Origin: Aequorivita marisscotiae
Lineage (GTDB): Bacteria; Bacteroidota; Bacteroidia; Flavobacteriales; Flavobacteriaceae
Assembly (NCBI RefSeq): GCF_029814825.1
Contig: NZ_CP122379.1
Coordinates: forward strand, 1,984,001-2,048,000
DNA length: 64,000 bases
Reading direction: 5' to 3'
This document shows positions 33,557 through 42,758 of the stretch, piece by piece. Within the stretch, counting starts at the first letter, position 1; each line of letters starts with the position of its first letter. The notes beneath the pieces were generated by a model that did not search any database, was not told where the DNA came from, and was given only the letters and a program-made list of their open reading frames with translations. Both the position numbers and the translations under genes were made by a program.

Positions 33557-34777
33557 ATGAAACTTAATAGAATTCTTTATATAATTCTGGTTTTGATATT
33601 ATTTACAAGCTGCAAAAGTAAATTGATATATCAAAGTATCGACTTTGAAAACAATTATAAATTCAATTCTGAAATTCAAGAAGAACTTGTTAAAGATACC
33701 GTGGCCTGGAAATATCAAATTTCAGCAGGAGAATATGCAATCAATGGAGATTATAAAAATGCATTAGAACAATGGGATGTCGCATTTCTAGGAAGTGCTA
33801 AAACACTTTCTCAAAAGCAAATCGATTCAATTATTGCCAAATACAAAATTGTACCAGCAATAAATTATATTGTTGAACGAGCAAAATCAAACCAAGTTGT
33901 CATAATAAATGAAGCACATTATAATTCGTCTCATCGCGCCTTTACTGAAAAACTACTTCAAAAATTATATGAAATTGGGTACACAAATCTCGGACTTGAA
34001 GCCTTAACCAACGGCGAAAATGTAGATTCCCTACTCAATAAAAGAGGCTACCCAATTCAAGAAAGTGGCTATTACACCAAAGACCCAAAATTTGGAAATT
34101 TAGTTAGAACCGCTCTAAAAAATGGCTATACTGTTTTTCCCTACGAACGAACGTCTACGTCAAACGGAAAAGAAAGAGAAATTGAACAAGCAGAAAACAT
34201 AAAAAGTATTATTGATAAAAATCCCAATGAGAAATATATTATCCATTGTGGTTTTGGTCACGTATTAGAAGGAGATGTTCAAAATTGGGAAAAGGCTATG
34301 GCAGGAAGACTGTATGAATTTACAGGAATAAATCCACTGACAATTAACCAAACCAAGTATAGTGAAAGAAGCAAATCAGAATTAAATAATCCATTATTAG
34401 AAGTTTTGAATTTAAGTGAAGCCTCTGTACTACTCGACGAAAACGGCAAACCACTAAAATATACCAAAGAAGAAAGTTATACCGATATAGCAGTCTTTCA
34501 TCCAATTACGAACTATTTAAATGACAGGCCAAACTGGCTATTTGATTCAGATAATAAAGAAATCAAGATTGATTTAAAGGATGTAAACATTTCATTTCCG
34601 GTGATGGTTTTGGCTTATTTTAAAGATGAGGATACTACTAAAGCTGTTCCTACAGATATTATTGAAATTCAAAATAAAAATGCTCTTGGACATCTCGCTC
34701 TAAAAAGTGGAACCTATGTTATTGTAGTCACTAATAAAATGCGAAGATCATTAAAGTTTGAATTGAAAGTGAAATAA
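33557..34777 (+). CDS. Lipoprotein with EreA/ChaN-like domain
   Basis: A lipoprotein of about 406 aa. ATG 33557 gives a signal peptide with lipobox LFTSC (MKLNRILYIILVLILFTSC); an earlier ATG at 33509 is rejected because it buries the signal. The central domain resembles the erythromycin-esterase/ChaN superfamily: VVIINEAHYNSSHRAF corresponds to the glutamate-histidine site, and later elements include GYTVFPYER and EKYIIHCGFGHVLEG. In EreA these residues act in hydrolysis; in ChaN they bind haem. The function here is not determined. It is followed after 26 bp by a PaiB-like gene and opens a run of accessory genes. Confidence 0.7.
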   Translation: MKLNRILYIILVLILFTSCKSKLIYQSIDFENNYKFNSEIQEELVKDTVAWKYQISAGEYAINGDYKNALEQWDVAFLGSAKTLSQKQIDSIIAKYKIVPAINYIVERAKSNQVVIINEAHYNSSHRAFTEKLLQKLYEIGYTNLGLEALTNGENVDSLLNKRGYPIQESGYYTKDPKFGNLVRTALKNGYTVFPYERTSTSNGKEREIEQAENIKSIIDKNPNEKYIIHCGFGHVLEGDVQNWEKAMAGRLYEFTGINPLTINQTKYSERSKSELNNPLLEVLNLSEASVLLDENGKPLKYTKEESYTDIAVFHPITNYLNDRPNWLFDSDNKEIKIDLKDVNISFPVMVLAYFKDEDTTKAVPTDIIEIQNKNALGHLALKSGTYVIVVTNKMRRSLKFELKVK

Positions 34778-34803
34778 ATATTTCAGTCTAAAACGAAAAC
34801 AAA

Positions 34804-35436
34804 ATGCACATCCCCAATTATTTTAAAAACGAAAATTTAGAAGAGGTTAAAAACTTCCTGATTCAAAATAGTTTTGGGATTTTGATAAACCGGACGGAGG
34901 AAAGATTGACCGGAACCCATATTCCAATGGAAATCGATAAAAATGAATATGGAGAAGATGTACTGGTGGGGCATGTTTCAAAAGCGAATCCGCAATGGGA
35001 AAATTTTAATGACAAAGAGGAAATACTAGCAATTTTTAACGGGCCACACGCCTACGTTTCTTCTTCTTGGTACGAAAAAGAAAATGTTCCTACTTGGAAT
35101 TATATTGCAGTACACGTTTACGGGGAAATCAGAATTATTGAAGGCGATGAATTATTAGATTCTTTAAGGAAATTAGTAAACAAGCACGAAAGGAATTCTG
35201 AAAATCCAGTTTCTGTAGAAAACATGTCAAGTGAAACGCTTAAACAAATAAATGGAATCGTTGGGTTTAGTATAAAAATAAATGAAATTCAAGCCGCCTA
35301 TAAACTTTCGCAAAACAGAAACCAAACTGATTATCACACTATCATTGAAAAGCTCGAAAAAAATGGAAACCCTATTTCAGATGAAGTTGTGACTGAAATG
35401 AAAAAAAAATCAATTAACTGTAAATTAAGGCGATGA
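34804..35436 (+). CDS. PaiB-like FMN-binding split-barrel protein
   Basis: A 210-aa protein of the PaiB family (FMN-binding negative transcriptional regulator, a split-barrel flavoprotein). It starts MHIPNYFKNENLEEVKNFL and shows the family motifs HIPMEID, SKANPQWENF, FNGPHAYVSSSWY and VPTWNYIAVHVYG. In Bacillus PaiB influences sporulation and protease genes, but most homologues are better read as flavin or polyamine-linked enzymes. Its stop overlaps the DUF998 start (ATGA), so they are coupled. Its last 50 codons have a degenerate duplicate at 36028-36162. Confidence 0.88.
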   Translation: MHIPNYFKNENLEEVKNFLIQNSFGILINRTEERLTGTHIPMEIDKNEYGEDVLVGHVSKANPQWENFNDKEEILAIFNGPHAYVSSSWYEKENVPTWNYIAVHVYGEIRIIEGDELLDSLRKLVNKHERNSENPVSVENMSSETLKQINGIVGFSIKINEIQAAYKLSQNRNQTDYHTIIEKLEKNGNPISDEVVTEMKKKSINCKLRR

Positions 35437-35999
35437 ACTATTTAATAAAACAAGCAAAATTTATTCCTTTATTATTCTTTGTTCCAGTCACTATAGCCGG
35501 GTTTTTAGTCCCAGGTTACAGCATGATAAAACAACAAGGAAGCGAAATTACATTGACAACCTATAAAACCGCAATTTTTATTTTAGAAAGCGGGGCGCTT
35601 TTGTCGGGCTTATCCGGTATTTTATTGGCTTTGGGAATTATGCTTAAATACAAGAGGTTCTATCTCTCAAGCGTAATATTAATTGTATTTAGTATTTCCA
35701 TGATGTCTAATGGATTGTTCCCTATGGGTAGTCCAATGCACGGATTTTATGGAATTGGTCTTTCACTTATGTTATTGCCATTTATTAGTTGTTATGAATT
35801 AAAAAATGAAATGGTAAGAAAGACCTTTTTTAAGATATCTATAATTTCTGGCTTTGTAATGTTCATATATTTCTGGTCAACGATCGTTGGTTTGGACCCT
35901 CAAGATTATCAGGGGTTAACACAAAGAATAGCAGCCATATTTATGTTTGGATGGATTGCATATTTGGCATACGAATTAGAGAAAAGCGTTTCGATGTAA
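35433..35999 (+). CDS. DUF998 family integral membrane protein
   Basis: A 188-aa membrane protein with six probable helices (about residues 11-31, 47-70, 76-93, 104-122, 135-155 and 164-182). It matches the DUF998 family, whose role is unknown. Its start overlaps the paiB stop by 4 bp. The DUF998 gene sits inside a direct repeat, between the true paiB tail and a duplicate tail, which suggests it arrived or was copied through recombination on that tail. Confidence 0.75.
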   Translation: MNYLIKQAKFIPLLFFVPVTIAGFLVPGYSMIKQQGSEITLTTYKTAIFILESGALLSGLSGILLALGIMLKYKRFYLSSVILIVFSISMMSNGLFPMGSPMHGFYGIGLSLMLLPFISCYELKNEMVRKTFFKISIISGFVMFIYFWSTIVGLDPQDYQGLTQRIAAIFMFGWIAYLAYELEKSVSM

Positions 36000-36027
36000 C
36001 TTAGATATTGCATAGAACGAGTCATTG

Positions 36028-36162
36028 GAAATTCAAGCCGCCTATAAACTTTCCCAAAACAGAAACCAACCTGATTATCACACTATCATAAAAAAGCTCG
36101 AAAGCACAGGATATCCTAACCCAAAAGGAGTAACTGAAGAAATGAAAAAAAAAATCAAATAA
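36028..36162 (+). pseudogene. Duplicate 3' end of a paiB-like gene
   Basis: The 44 codons plus stop at 36028-36162 closely match the end of the PaiB gene from codon EIQAAYKLSQ (35284 onward). They encode EIQAAYKLSQNRNQPDYHTI and then a tail with KKLESTG and EEMKKKIK before TAA. The frame is intact but has no start, so it is a gene fragment. The first 60 bp are nearly identical, and divergence rises toward the stop. It lies 28 bp after the DUF998 stop. Confidence 0.85.
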
Positions 36163-36225
36163 CTATAATTTTAAAATCAAAAACTGTAACCAATTTAAAA
36201 TTTTTATTGCCTTATCTATAAAATA

Positions 36226-37734
36226 ATGAAAGAAATAAATCGAAGTATCAGACCACATTTTTTAATACTTTTTATGCTTTTTGCATTTTCTTGCAAGACA
36301 GGAATACATTCTACATTTCAAAACACAAGCAAATTCCAAGAAGAACATCCCAACTTTTCATCAAAATTTGAAAACCAAGTAAAAGACATCTACAAAGAAA
36401 AAGAATTGTATGGAGATTTTATTTTTGCTGTAGTTGATGAAAATGGATTGGCTTATTCATTTGCTCTCAACAGAGATATTCTAAATGGAAAAGTATCATC
36501 TCTTGACAATAATTCCCCTATTTATATTGCATCTAGCACAAAAGCATTTACAGGAACGCTACTCAAAATATTAGAACAGAAAAAGATACTCGATTTAAAC
36601 AAATCACTTAATGATTACCTGCCACAACTTGATTACAGTGACAGTATAGACACAAAGAAAATCACAATTAAAAGCCTTTTAAATCACACTCACGGCACAT
36701 TTAGCACAAGTATGACGTGGAAAACAGCTTTTTTGGGTTATAGCGGTAAAAATGAAGAATTAATCAACGATTTAAATACAGACTTTCTTTATGACCCATC
36801 AGGTAAATTTCGATATTCGAATGTTGGACCAATTATCGCAGCTATGGTCGTAGAAAATGTTGTAGGAAAAACCTGGAAAACAGAAATGAAAGACTATATT
36901 TTTAGACCATTAAAAATGGAAAACACTAGTGCGAATGTTAGTGATTACAACTTAAAAAACATTCGTCCATCACTTACCATTTCCGAAGAAAGAGGGATTA
37001 TTGAAAAAGGTTTTTATAAAAAAGACATTACAATGCACGCAGCAGGCGGTATAATTTCAACTATAAATGACCTTTCAAAATGGTTAAGTGTAAATATTAG
37101 AGAAGACAAGATTTTGCTGAATAAAAATTCTTGGTCAGAACTTCACACTTCTACCACACCTCAAGACAAAGAGTATTTCAATTACAATCGCACTGGTTAC
37201 AGTTTAGGTTGGGATATTGCTGAATATCAGAAAGAAAAGATATTAACACGTTTTGGAAACTTGGCGGGAATAAGTTTTCATATGTCATTTATGCCGAATA
37301 AAAAAATTGGAATTATTGCATTTTCAAATGATAACAGAGCATATCTATTGCCTCATCTAATGGCAGATTATGCTTACAATATAATAAATGGATTATCAGC
37401 AGACAGTATTTTCAAGAGTGAGAAACCAAAATTTGAAAAAGGTTTTGAAAGGGAGAATGAAATTTCATATCCTAAAGATTCACAACTTTTAACAGAAAGT
37501 AAGGTTGCGGACAAAATATTGGGTACCTATCAAAATACAGAAAATTGGCCAGCCATTTCCATTGACAAAAAAGATAATCATTACATTTTAAAGTGGGGAA
37601 TTTTGGATGGAAACATCTATAAAAAAGAAGAAGGTAGTTACTTTAGTAATTTAGGTGTGCTAACAAGAGATTTTGAAATAAAAAATGATTCCCTTGTAAG
37701 TGGATCGCTAATTTTCAAAAAATCGGAGGAATAA
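36226..37734 (+). CDS. Class C beta-lactamase-like serine hydrolase lipoprotein
   Basis: A 502-aa exported hydrolase with a lipobox (FAFSC, Cys23). The penicillin-binding-protein fold carries the S-x-x-K motif at 103-106 (ASSTKAFTG), the Y-x-N motif at 197-199 (YSN), and a HAAGG segment in place of the KTG triad. A C-terminal extension of about 120 residues resembles the extra domain of related Flavobacteriia hydrolases. It is likely a DD-peptidase or esterase in the periplasm rather than a true antibiotic-inactivating enzyme. It is AT-rich, like the other genes of this section. Confidence 0.85.
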   Translation: MKEINRSIRPHFLILFMLFAFSCKTGIHSTFQNTSKFQEEHPNFSSKFENQVKDIYKEKELYGDFIFAVVDENGLAYSFALNRDILNGKVSSLDNNSPIYIASSTKAFTGTLLKILEQKKILDLNKSLNDYLPQLDYSDSIDTKKITIKSLLNHTHGTFSTSMTWKTAFLGYSGKNEELINDLNTDFLYDPSGKFRYSNVGPIIAAMVVENVVGKTWKTEMKDYIFRPLKMENTSANVSDYNLKNIRPSLTISEERGIIEKGFYKKDITMHAAGGIISTINDLSKWLSVNIREDKILLNKNSWSELHTSTTPQDKEYFNYNRTGYSLGWDIAEYQKEKILTRFGNLAGISFHMSFMPNKKIGIIAFSNDNRAYLLPHLMADYAYNIINGLSADSIFKSEKPKFEKGFERENEISYPKDSQLLTESKVADKILGTYQNTENWPAISIDKKDNHYILKWGILDGNIYKKEEGSYFSNLGVLTRDFEIKNDSLVSGSLIFKKSEE

Positions 37735-38017
37735 AAACTGCATACAATTACTTCAACTACAGATTTAATAGACCCTTCAAAATAAATCTTGTAACCTTTT
37801 ACTGCTAAAATCATCAAATATGAGGAACTTGACTTTCGCAGTCTTAAAACTCTATCCATTTTATTACCTCCTGTTTGCCATAGCCTTTAGGTTGTATTAA
37901 TAGAGAAATGATGATCGCGAAAGTAATAAATTCGCATCGCGCTTAACGGATAAACAACTGCTCTTTTACATATTACGAGACACATATAAATTCGATGCTC
38001 ACAAAACAAATTAACAA

Positions 38018-41000
38018 ATGTCAAGTTTAAAAAAAATTCTATTCTCCACCCGTACCATGACGGTTCTTTTGCTGCTATATGGCATTTCCATGGCTGTGGC
38101 AACTTTTGTGGAAAATGATTTTGACACGCCCACCGCGAAAACACTAGTTTACAATGCAACTTGGTTCGAAATTTTAATGCTTTGGCTGATACTCTTATTT
38201 GTTGCAAATATTAAAACCTACAACCTTACAAGACGAGAAAAATGGCCAATACTGGTATTTCACTTGGCGTTTATTTTTATGTTTATTGGTGGCGCAATTA
38301 CACGCTACGTCAGTTTTGAAGGGCAAATGCCGATAAAGGAAGGACAGACCACCAACGAAATTATCAGCGACCTCACTTATTTCAAACTCAATGTAAGTGA
38401 TGGAAGTAAAATGCGGATTTATGACAAGAACTCATATATGATGTCTTATTTTAATTCCAAAGACACCAAATGGCCATTCAAAAGAACATTTGAACAAAAT
38501 TATCGGTTTGACGACAAGGTTATTTCTTTAAAAACCCTAAACTATATTCCACTAGCCAAAGACTCGCTTCAAATAACCGAATCGGGAAAGAAGATGCTCA
38601 ACATCGTAACCATAGGGGAAGGTGGTAGAGTGAATAATTATATTCCCGAAGGTGAAATCAAAAATATTGATGGTACAATGTTCAGTTTTAACAAACCGGA
38701 TCAAGATGCGGTTCAACTAATGGAAAAGAATAGCGTTTTAATGCTTACCCTCCCAACAGATGGGCGATACATGTCTATGGAAGGGCAGCAAAAGGGCGTA
38801 GTAACTGATGCTACATTATTGGCGCAACAATCGGGAAATATTAAAGCGAATAAAACGGATACGCTGAATCACAGAACACTTTACACGGTAAGCAACACTA
38901 ATTTTATTATTCCCGAAAGTGCTTTTAACGGAAAAATAGTTTATTACAAAGGCGACAAAAACAATCCGATGGACAAAAATCTTTTGGAAGTTATTCAGGT
39001 AGAATTAAAATCGGGCAATGAAATTGATACGCTATTGATAAAAGGTGGAAAAGGCGTTACCGAACTAAACAAAACTTTAAAAATTAATGGGCTAGATGTT
39101 TCTTTAGGATTTGGGTCGAAGATACTTAAAACGGAATTTGAATTGCGTTGCGACGACTTTCTTTTAGAGCGTTATCCAGGTTCAAATAATCCCTCATCTT
39201 ATGAAAGTAAGATAACGGTAATTGATAAGGGATCAGAGAATCAGCACCATGTATTTATGAATAACGTTATGGATTATCGTGGATATCGGTTTTTTCAAGC
39301 GAGTTATTTTCCAGATGAAAGCGGCACAATTCTGTCTGTAAACGCCGATTGGTGGGGAACAAGAGTAACCTATTTTGGATATTTCCTTTTATTTTTAGGA
39401 ATGTTTTTTACACTTTTTTGGAAAGGCACTCATTTCTGGAGTTTAAATAATACACTAAAGAAAATGCATAAAAAAAATAGCTCCCTTCTGTTTTTTTTAT
39501 TCTTCTTCGGAATAGGTCTTGCTACAACGCCTAGCTTTTCACAGGATTACACAGGGAAAATTGCAGATACTACGTTGCAGCCGAAACAAAAAATTGGTCC
39601 CGATGCTCAATTTGCATCCCGTGAAGCATTAGGTTCTAATCGAATAATTAATTTAAAACATGCAGAAAAATTTGGACGTCTTTTAGTGCAGGATTTTCAA
39701 GGACGAATTAAGCCTGTTAATACCCATTCGTTAGAGTTGCTCAGAAAAATCTACAAAAAGGACACTTATAAAAAACACAAGATCACTATAACTCCTGAAC
39801 AATGGTTTATTTCTATGCAAATAGATCCGGGATTTTGGGCAAATGAACCTATTATAAAAGTAGGTTTAAAAGGAGGAGAAAAGCTCTTAAGAGAAACCGG
39901 AGCCAATGCGGCGGGATATACCACATATACCAATCTCGTAAATCCAAGTACAGGGGTTTATAAATTAGACGCACAAAATAACGCATCTTTTAGCAAACGA
40001 AAGGCCGACCAATCTAAATATGACAAGGCGGTGATAGCGGTTACGGAACGCTTTAATATTTTTAGTAACATCGCATTTGGGTATTACACCAATATTATTC
40101 CTGTAAAAAACGATCCACGACAAACTTGGAGAAGCTGGATTTATAGTACGGAGGAAAACGCCGTTACCATAGACGAAAACGCCTATAGCCTATTAACCCC
40201 CTATTTTGAAGGTGTAAAAAAAGGTTTAAAATCCGGCAATTGGAGTAAAGCCAATAACAGTATTGAAACTATAAGCAAATTTCAGCAAGTTTGGGGAAAA
40301 GCTATTGTACCGTCGCCATCAAAAGTTAATTTGGAAATTATTTACAATCGTATAAATATATTTTTTTGGCTGATGATAGGGTACAGCATTTTAGGTGTAT
40401 TTATGATTATACTCGGATTTGCTGAGGTATTTTCTTCGGAAACAAAATATAATAATTTTATTCGCCTCTTAACCAAAATACTGCTGGGAATAATGGTTTT
40501 TGCCTTGACCATTCAAGTGATTGCCTTAAGCATTCGCTGGTATCTTTCCGGGCATGCTCCTTGGAGCAACGGTTATGAGGCGATTGTATTTATTTCGGCA
40601 ATTGGAGTGCTTTCTGGCTTGCTTCTCTATAGAAATAGAAATGCTTTTATACCTGCCGCTGGAGCTTTGGTAGCCATGATAATGATGGGATTTGCCCACG
40701 GCGGATCTATGTTAGATCCTCAAATTACCCCGCTGGAACCAGTGTTAAAATCGTACTGGCTTATGGTTCACGTGGGTATCATTACCTCCAGTTATGGCTT
40801 CTTTGGACTCTCGGCCGTATTAAGCGCCATTGCCTTAACACTATTGAGCGCTAAACCTACCCAAAAAATTAAACGTGCGATAAAAGAATTAACTATTGTG
40901 AATGAAATGGCTTTGACCGTGGGAATTTTTGCCCTCGCTGTAGGTACTTTTTTAGGCGGAATGTGGGCAAACGAGAGCTGGGGACGATATTGGAGCTGGG

Positions 41001-41323
41001 ATCCCAAAGAAACGTGGGCTTTTATTTCGGTTATATTTTATGCCGTGGTTCTCCATTTGCGATTAGTTCCAAAACTTAGGGGAAAACTCATCTTTAATGT
41101 TGCGAGCCTTTGGGCTATATGGTCTATTATATTTACTTATTTCGGAGTGAATTACTATCTGTCCGGATTACATTCATATGCTGCTGGCGACCCCATGCCA
41201 ATTCCGGCTTGGATTTATAGTACGGCTGCGGGGATGCTCATATTATCTTTAGTGGCTTATTTCAGAAATAAAGCAAATACGAAAACAAAAATCAGTAAAG
41301 CACCACGGAAAAGCTTAGGGTAA
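38018..41323 (+). CDS. ccsBA: Fused cytochrome c biogenesis protein ResB-ResC (CcsB-CcsA)
   Basis: A 1101-aa fusion of the two System II cytochrome c maturation proteins, which handle haem export and ligation to apocytochromes. The N-terminal ResB (CcsB) part has four transmembrane helices (about 10-30, 50-65, 78-95, and near 445-470) with a large periplasmic loop. An internal hydrophobic stretch (about 490-510) introduces a second periplasmic domain. The C-terminal CcsA part has about eight helices and the haem-binding tryptophan-rich motif WGRYWSWDPKE near 988-998. The fusion is a known arrangement in Bacteroidota. It serves the cytochromes encoded at 32 and 52 kb, among others. It is preceded by 283 bp without a gene. 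Confidence 0.94.
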   Translation: MSSLKKILFSTRTMTVLLLLYGISMAVATFVENDFDTPTAKTLVYNATWFEILMLWLILLFVANIKTYNLTRREKWPILVFHLAFIFMFIGGAITRYVSFEGQMPIKEGQTTNEIISDLTYFKLNVSDGSKMRIYDKNSYMMSYFNSKDTKWPFKRTFEQNYRFDDKVISLKTLNYIPLAKDSLQITESGKKMLNIVTIGEGGRVNNYIPEGEIKNIDGTMFSFNKPDQDAVQLMEKNSVLMLTLPTDGRYMSMEGQQKGVVTDATLLAQQSGNIKANKTDTLNHRTLYTVSNTNFIIPESAFNGKIVYYKGDKNNPMDKNLLEVIQVELKSGNEIDTLLIKGGKGVTELNKTLKINGLDVSLGFGSKILKTEFELRCDDFLLERYPGSNNPSSYESKITVIDKGSENQHHVFMNNVMDYRGYRFFQASYFPDESGTILSVNADWWGTRVTYFGYFLLFLGMFFTLFWKGTHFWSLNNTLKKMHKKNSSLLFFLFFFGIGLATTPSFSQDYTGKIADTTLQPKQKIGPDAQFASREALGSNRIINLKHAEKFGRLLVQDFQGRIKPVNTHSLELLRKIYKKDTYKKHKITITPEQWFISMQIDPGFWANEPIIKVGLKGGEKLLRETGANAAGYTTYTNLVNPSTGVYKLDAQNNASFSKRKADQSKYDKAVIAVTERFNIFSNIAFGYYTNIIPVKNDPRQTWRSWIYSTEENAVTIDENAYSLLTPYFEGVKKGLKSGNWSKANNSIETISKFQQVWGKAIVPSPSKVNLEIIYNRINIFFWLMIGYSILGVFMIILGFAEVFSSETKYNNFIRLLTKILLGIMVFALTIQVIALSIRWYLSGHAPWSNGYEAIVFISAIGVLSGLLLYRNRNAFIPAAGALVAMIMMGFAHGGSMLDPQITPLEPVLKSYWLMVHVGIITSSYGFFGLSAVLSAIALTLLSAKPTQKIKRAIKELTIVNEMALTVGIFALAVGTFLGGMWANESWGRYWSWDPKETWAFISVIFYAVVLHLRLVPKLRGKLIFNVASLWAIWSIIFTYFGVNYYLSGLHSYAAGDPMPIPAWIYSTAAGMLILSLVAYFRNKANTKTKISKAPRKSLG

Positions 41324-41351
41324 ATAAATCAAAGAATTAAAACAATAGAAT

Positions 41352-41807
41352 ATGAACACTTCATTTAAAATTTGGAAGAAAAATAGAGAGCAATTGTTGG
41401 CATACTTCAACAATTATTCCTTGGAACAATTAAATAAGATTCCGTCGGGGTTCAGTAATAATTTAATTTGGAATATCGGACATGTAATTGTTGTACAACA
41501 AGCGCTAGTTTATAAAGGTTCGGGTTTAGAAGGTTACGTTTCGGAAGAATTATTCAAATTATATATGCCAGGAACAAAACCCACGGGAAATACGTCACAA
41601 CAGGAAGTTGATGATCTTAAAGGGCTCTTAATGCTTCTTTTAGAAAAAACAGAAGCTGATTTTCGGAATGGAAAATTTGTAACCTATAATGAAAGAAAGG
41701 TTGGTGAAGGATTTATTTTGTCATCATTTGAAGATGCACACCAATTCAATAATTATCACGAAGGGATGCACTTCGGATATATGATGAACATAAGAAAATT
41801 TGTGTAA
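41352..41807 (+). CDS. DinB-family protein
   Basis: A 151-aa four-helix DinB/YfiT-type protein. The putative metal-site histidines are seen in NIGHVIVVQQ, HQFNNYHEG and MHFGYMMN. Such proteins are metal-dependent thiol or bacillithiol-linked S-transferases in other phyla, but the role here is unknown. It starts 29 bp after the ccsBA stop and may be cotranscribed. An inverted repeat follows at 41822-41893. Confidence 0.85.
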   Translation: MNTSFKIWKKNREQLLAYFNNYSLEQLNKIPSGFSNNLIWNIGHVIVVQQALVYKGSGLEGYVSEELFKLYMPGTKPTGNTSQQEVDDLKGLLMLLLEKTEADFRNGKFVTYNERKVGEGFILSSFEDAHQFNNYHEGMHFGYMMNIRKFV

Positions 41808-41972
41808 CCTATTTCCGATTGAGGTTGGGTTGTAAATACGCGAAAGGACTATTTAAACGCGAGTTAAAATTTTAAGCACTTAAACCCCAACCTTTGGTAA
41901 AAACTTGATAAGACGAATGCAACCAGTATAGATGCGGACTTCATTTTTTTTCGTTACAAACAATTGTAGAAA

Positions 41973-42617
41973 CTATTTTTGAATCGAATTCAAAAACCTA
42001 TTTTTCATTTTATTCTTCGCAAATTTTCCACCAAAAAAAGTGGTTGAGGTTATACTGTTGTTGTCTTTAACCCCGCGCGAAGCTACACATAAGTGATTGG
42101 CTTCAATATAAATGGCAATATCGTCAGTTTGTAAAAGCTCCTTAAATTTTTCACCAATTTCCATAGTAAGTCGCTCTTGTATTTGGGGTTTACTGGCAAC
42201 AAATTGTACGATCCTATTAATTTTTGACAATCCTATTACCCGGTCCTTTGGAATATATGCCACGGCGGCTTTTCCAAAAAAAGGTACAAAATGATGCTCG
42301 CAATAAGAGTAAATTGTGATATGATCTACCAAGATCATTTCTTTATAATCGCTGGTGTTCTCAAAAAAAGAAACCTTTGGAGAATTGTTTTTATCCAATC
42401 CTTTAAAAACATCATTCACATACATTTTTGCCACCCTTTCTGGGGTTTTTTGCAAGCTTGGGTCAGCTAGGTCTAAACCCAACGTCTCCATTATTTTACC
42501 GAAATGGTATTTTATGGATTCCATTTTTTCTTTATTGCTGTCATCCTGAACGTCAATACATATTTTATTGTTCGGAAAGAATGCTGTTTCGATATTTTTT
42601 TCTCCGTTGATTTTCAT
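41973..42617 (-). CDS. folE: GTP cyclohydrolase I
   Basis: A 214-aa enzyme for the first step of folate and tetrahydrobiopterin biosynthesis, GTP to 7,8-dihydroneopterin triphosphate. Zinc ligands Cys106 and His109 (YSYCEHHFVPF) and Cys177 (HLCVASRGV) are present, as are the KINRIVQFVASKPQIQERL substrate segment and SRGV. The N-terminal 30 residues vary freely. It is divergent from an ECF sigma gene across a 141-bp region with an 18-bp palindrome at 42703-42720, so the two may be coregulated. It may be a stress-linked second copy. Confidence 0.94.
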   Translation of the reverse strand: MKINGEKNIETAFFPNNKICIDVQDDSNKEKMESIKYHFGKIMETLGLDLADPSLQKTPERVAKMYVNDVFKGLDKNNSPKVSFFENTSDYKEMILVDHITIYSYCEHHFVPFFGKAAVAYIPKDRVIGLSKINRIVQFVASKPQIQERLTMEIGEKFKELLQTDDIAIYIEANHLCVASRGVKDNNSITSTTFFGGKFAKNKMKNRFLNSIQK

Positions 42618-42702
42618 GTCTTTACTATAATGTTCTATTGGTTTTTGTGAATTCTAAAAGTTAGCCCGTGCTGGTAACTTTTAGATGAAAACCCATGAAA
42701 AA

Positions 42703-42720
42703 GGTTACAAAACTGTAACC
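42703..42720. promoter_or_regulatory. 18-bp palindromic operator between folE and the ECF sigma gene
   Basis: GGTTACAAAACTGTAACC is a perfect 7-4-7 palindrome. Read as GTTAC-N6-GTAAC, it has the 5-6-5 half-site spacing of CRP/FNR-family operators. A single GGTAAC half-site lies at 42673-42678. It lies in the 141 bp between the two divergent genes. Which protein binds is not shown. Confidence 0.6.
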
Positions 42721-42758
42721 GAAATAGGCTATTAGCATCTAAATTAAAACAACCTCTT

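Noticed and set aside
37735..38017. Gene on the minus strand (about 100 codons) upstream of ccsBA
   Set aside because: The frame reaches into the start of ccsBA on the other strand and has no family resemblance.
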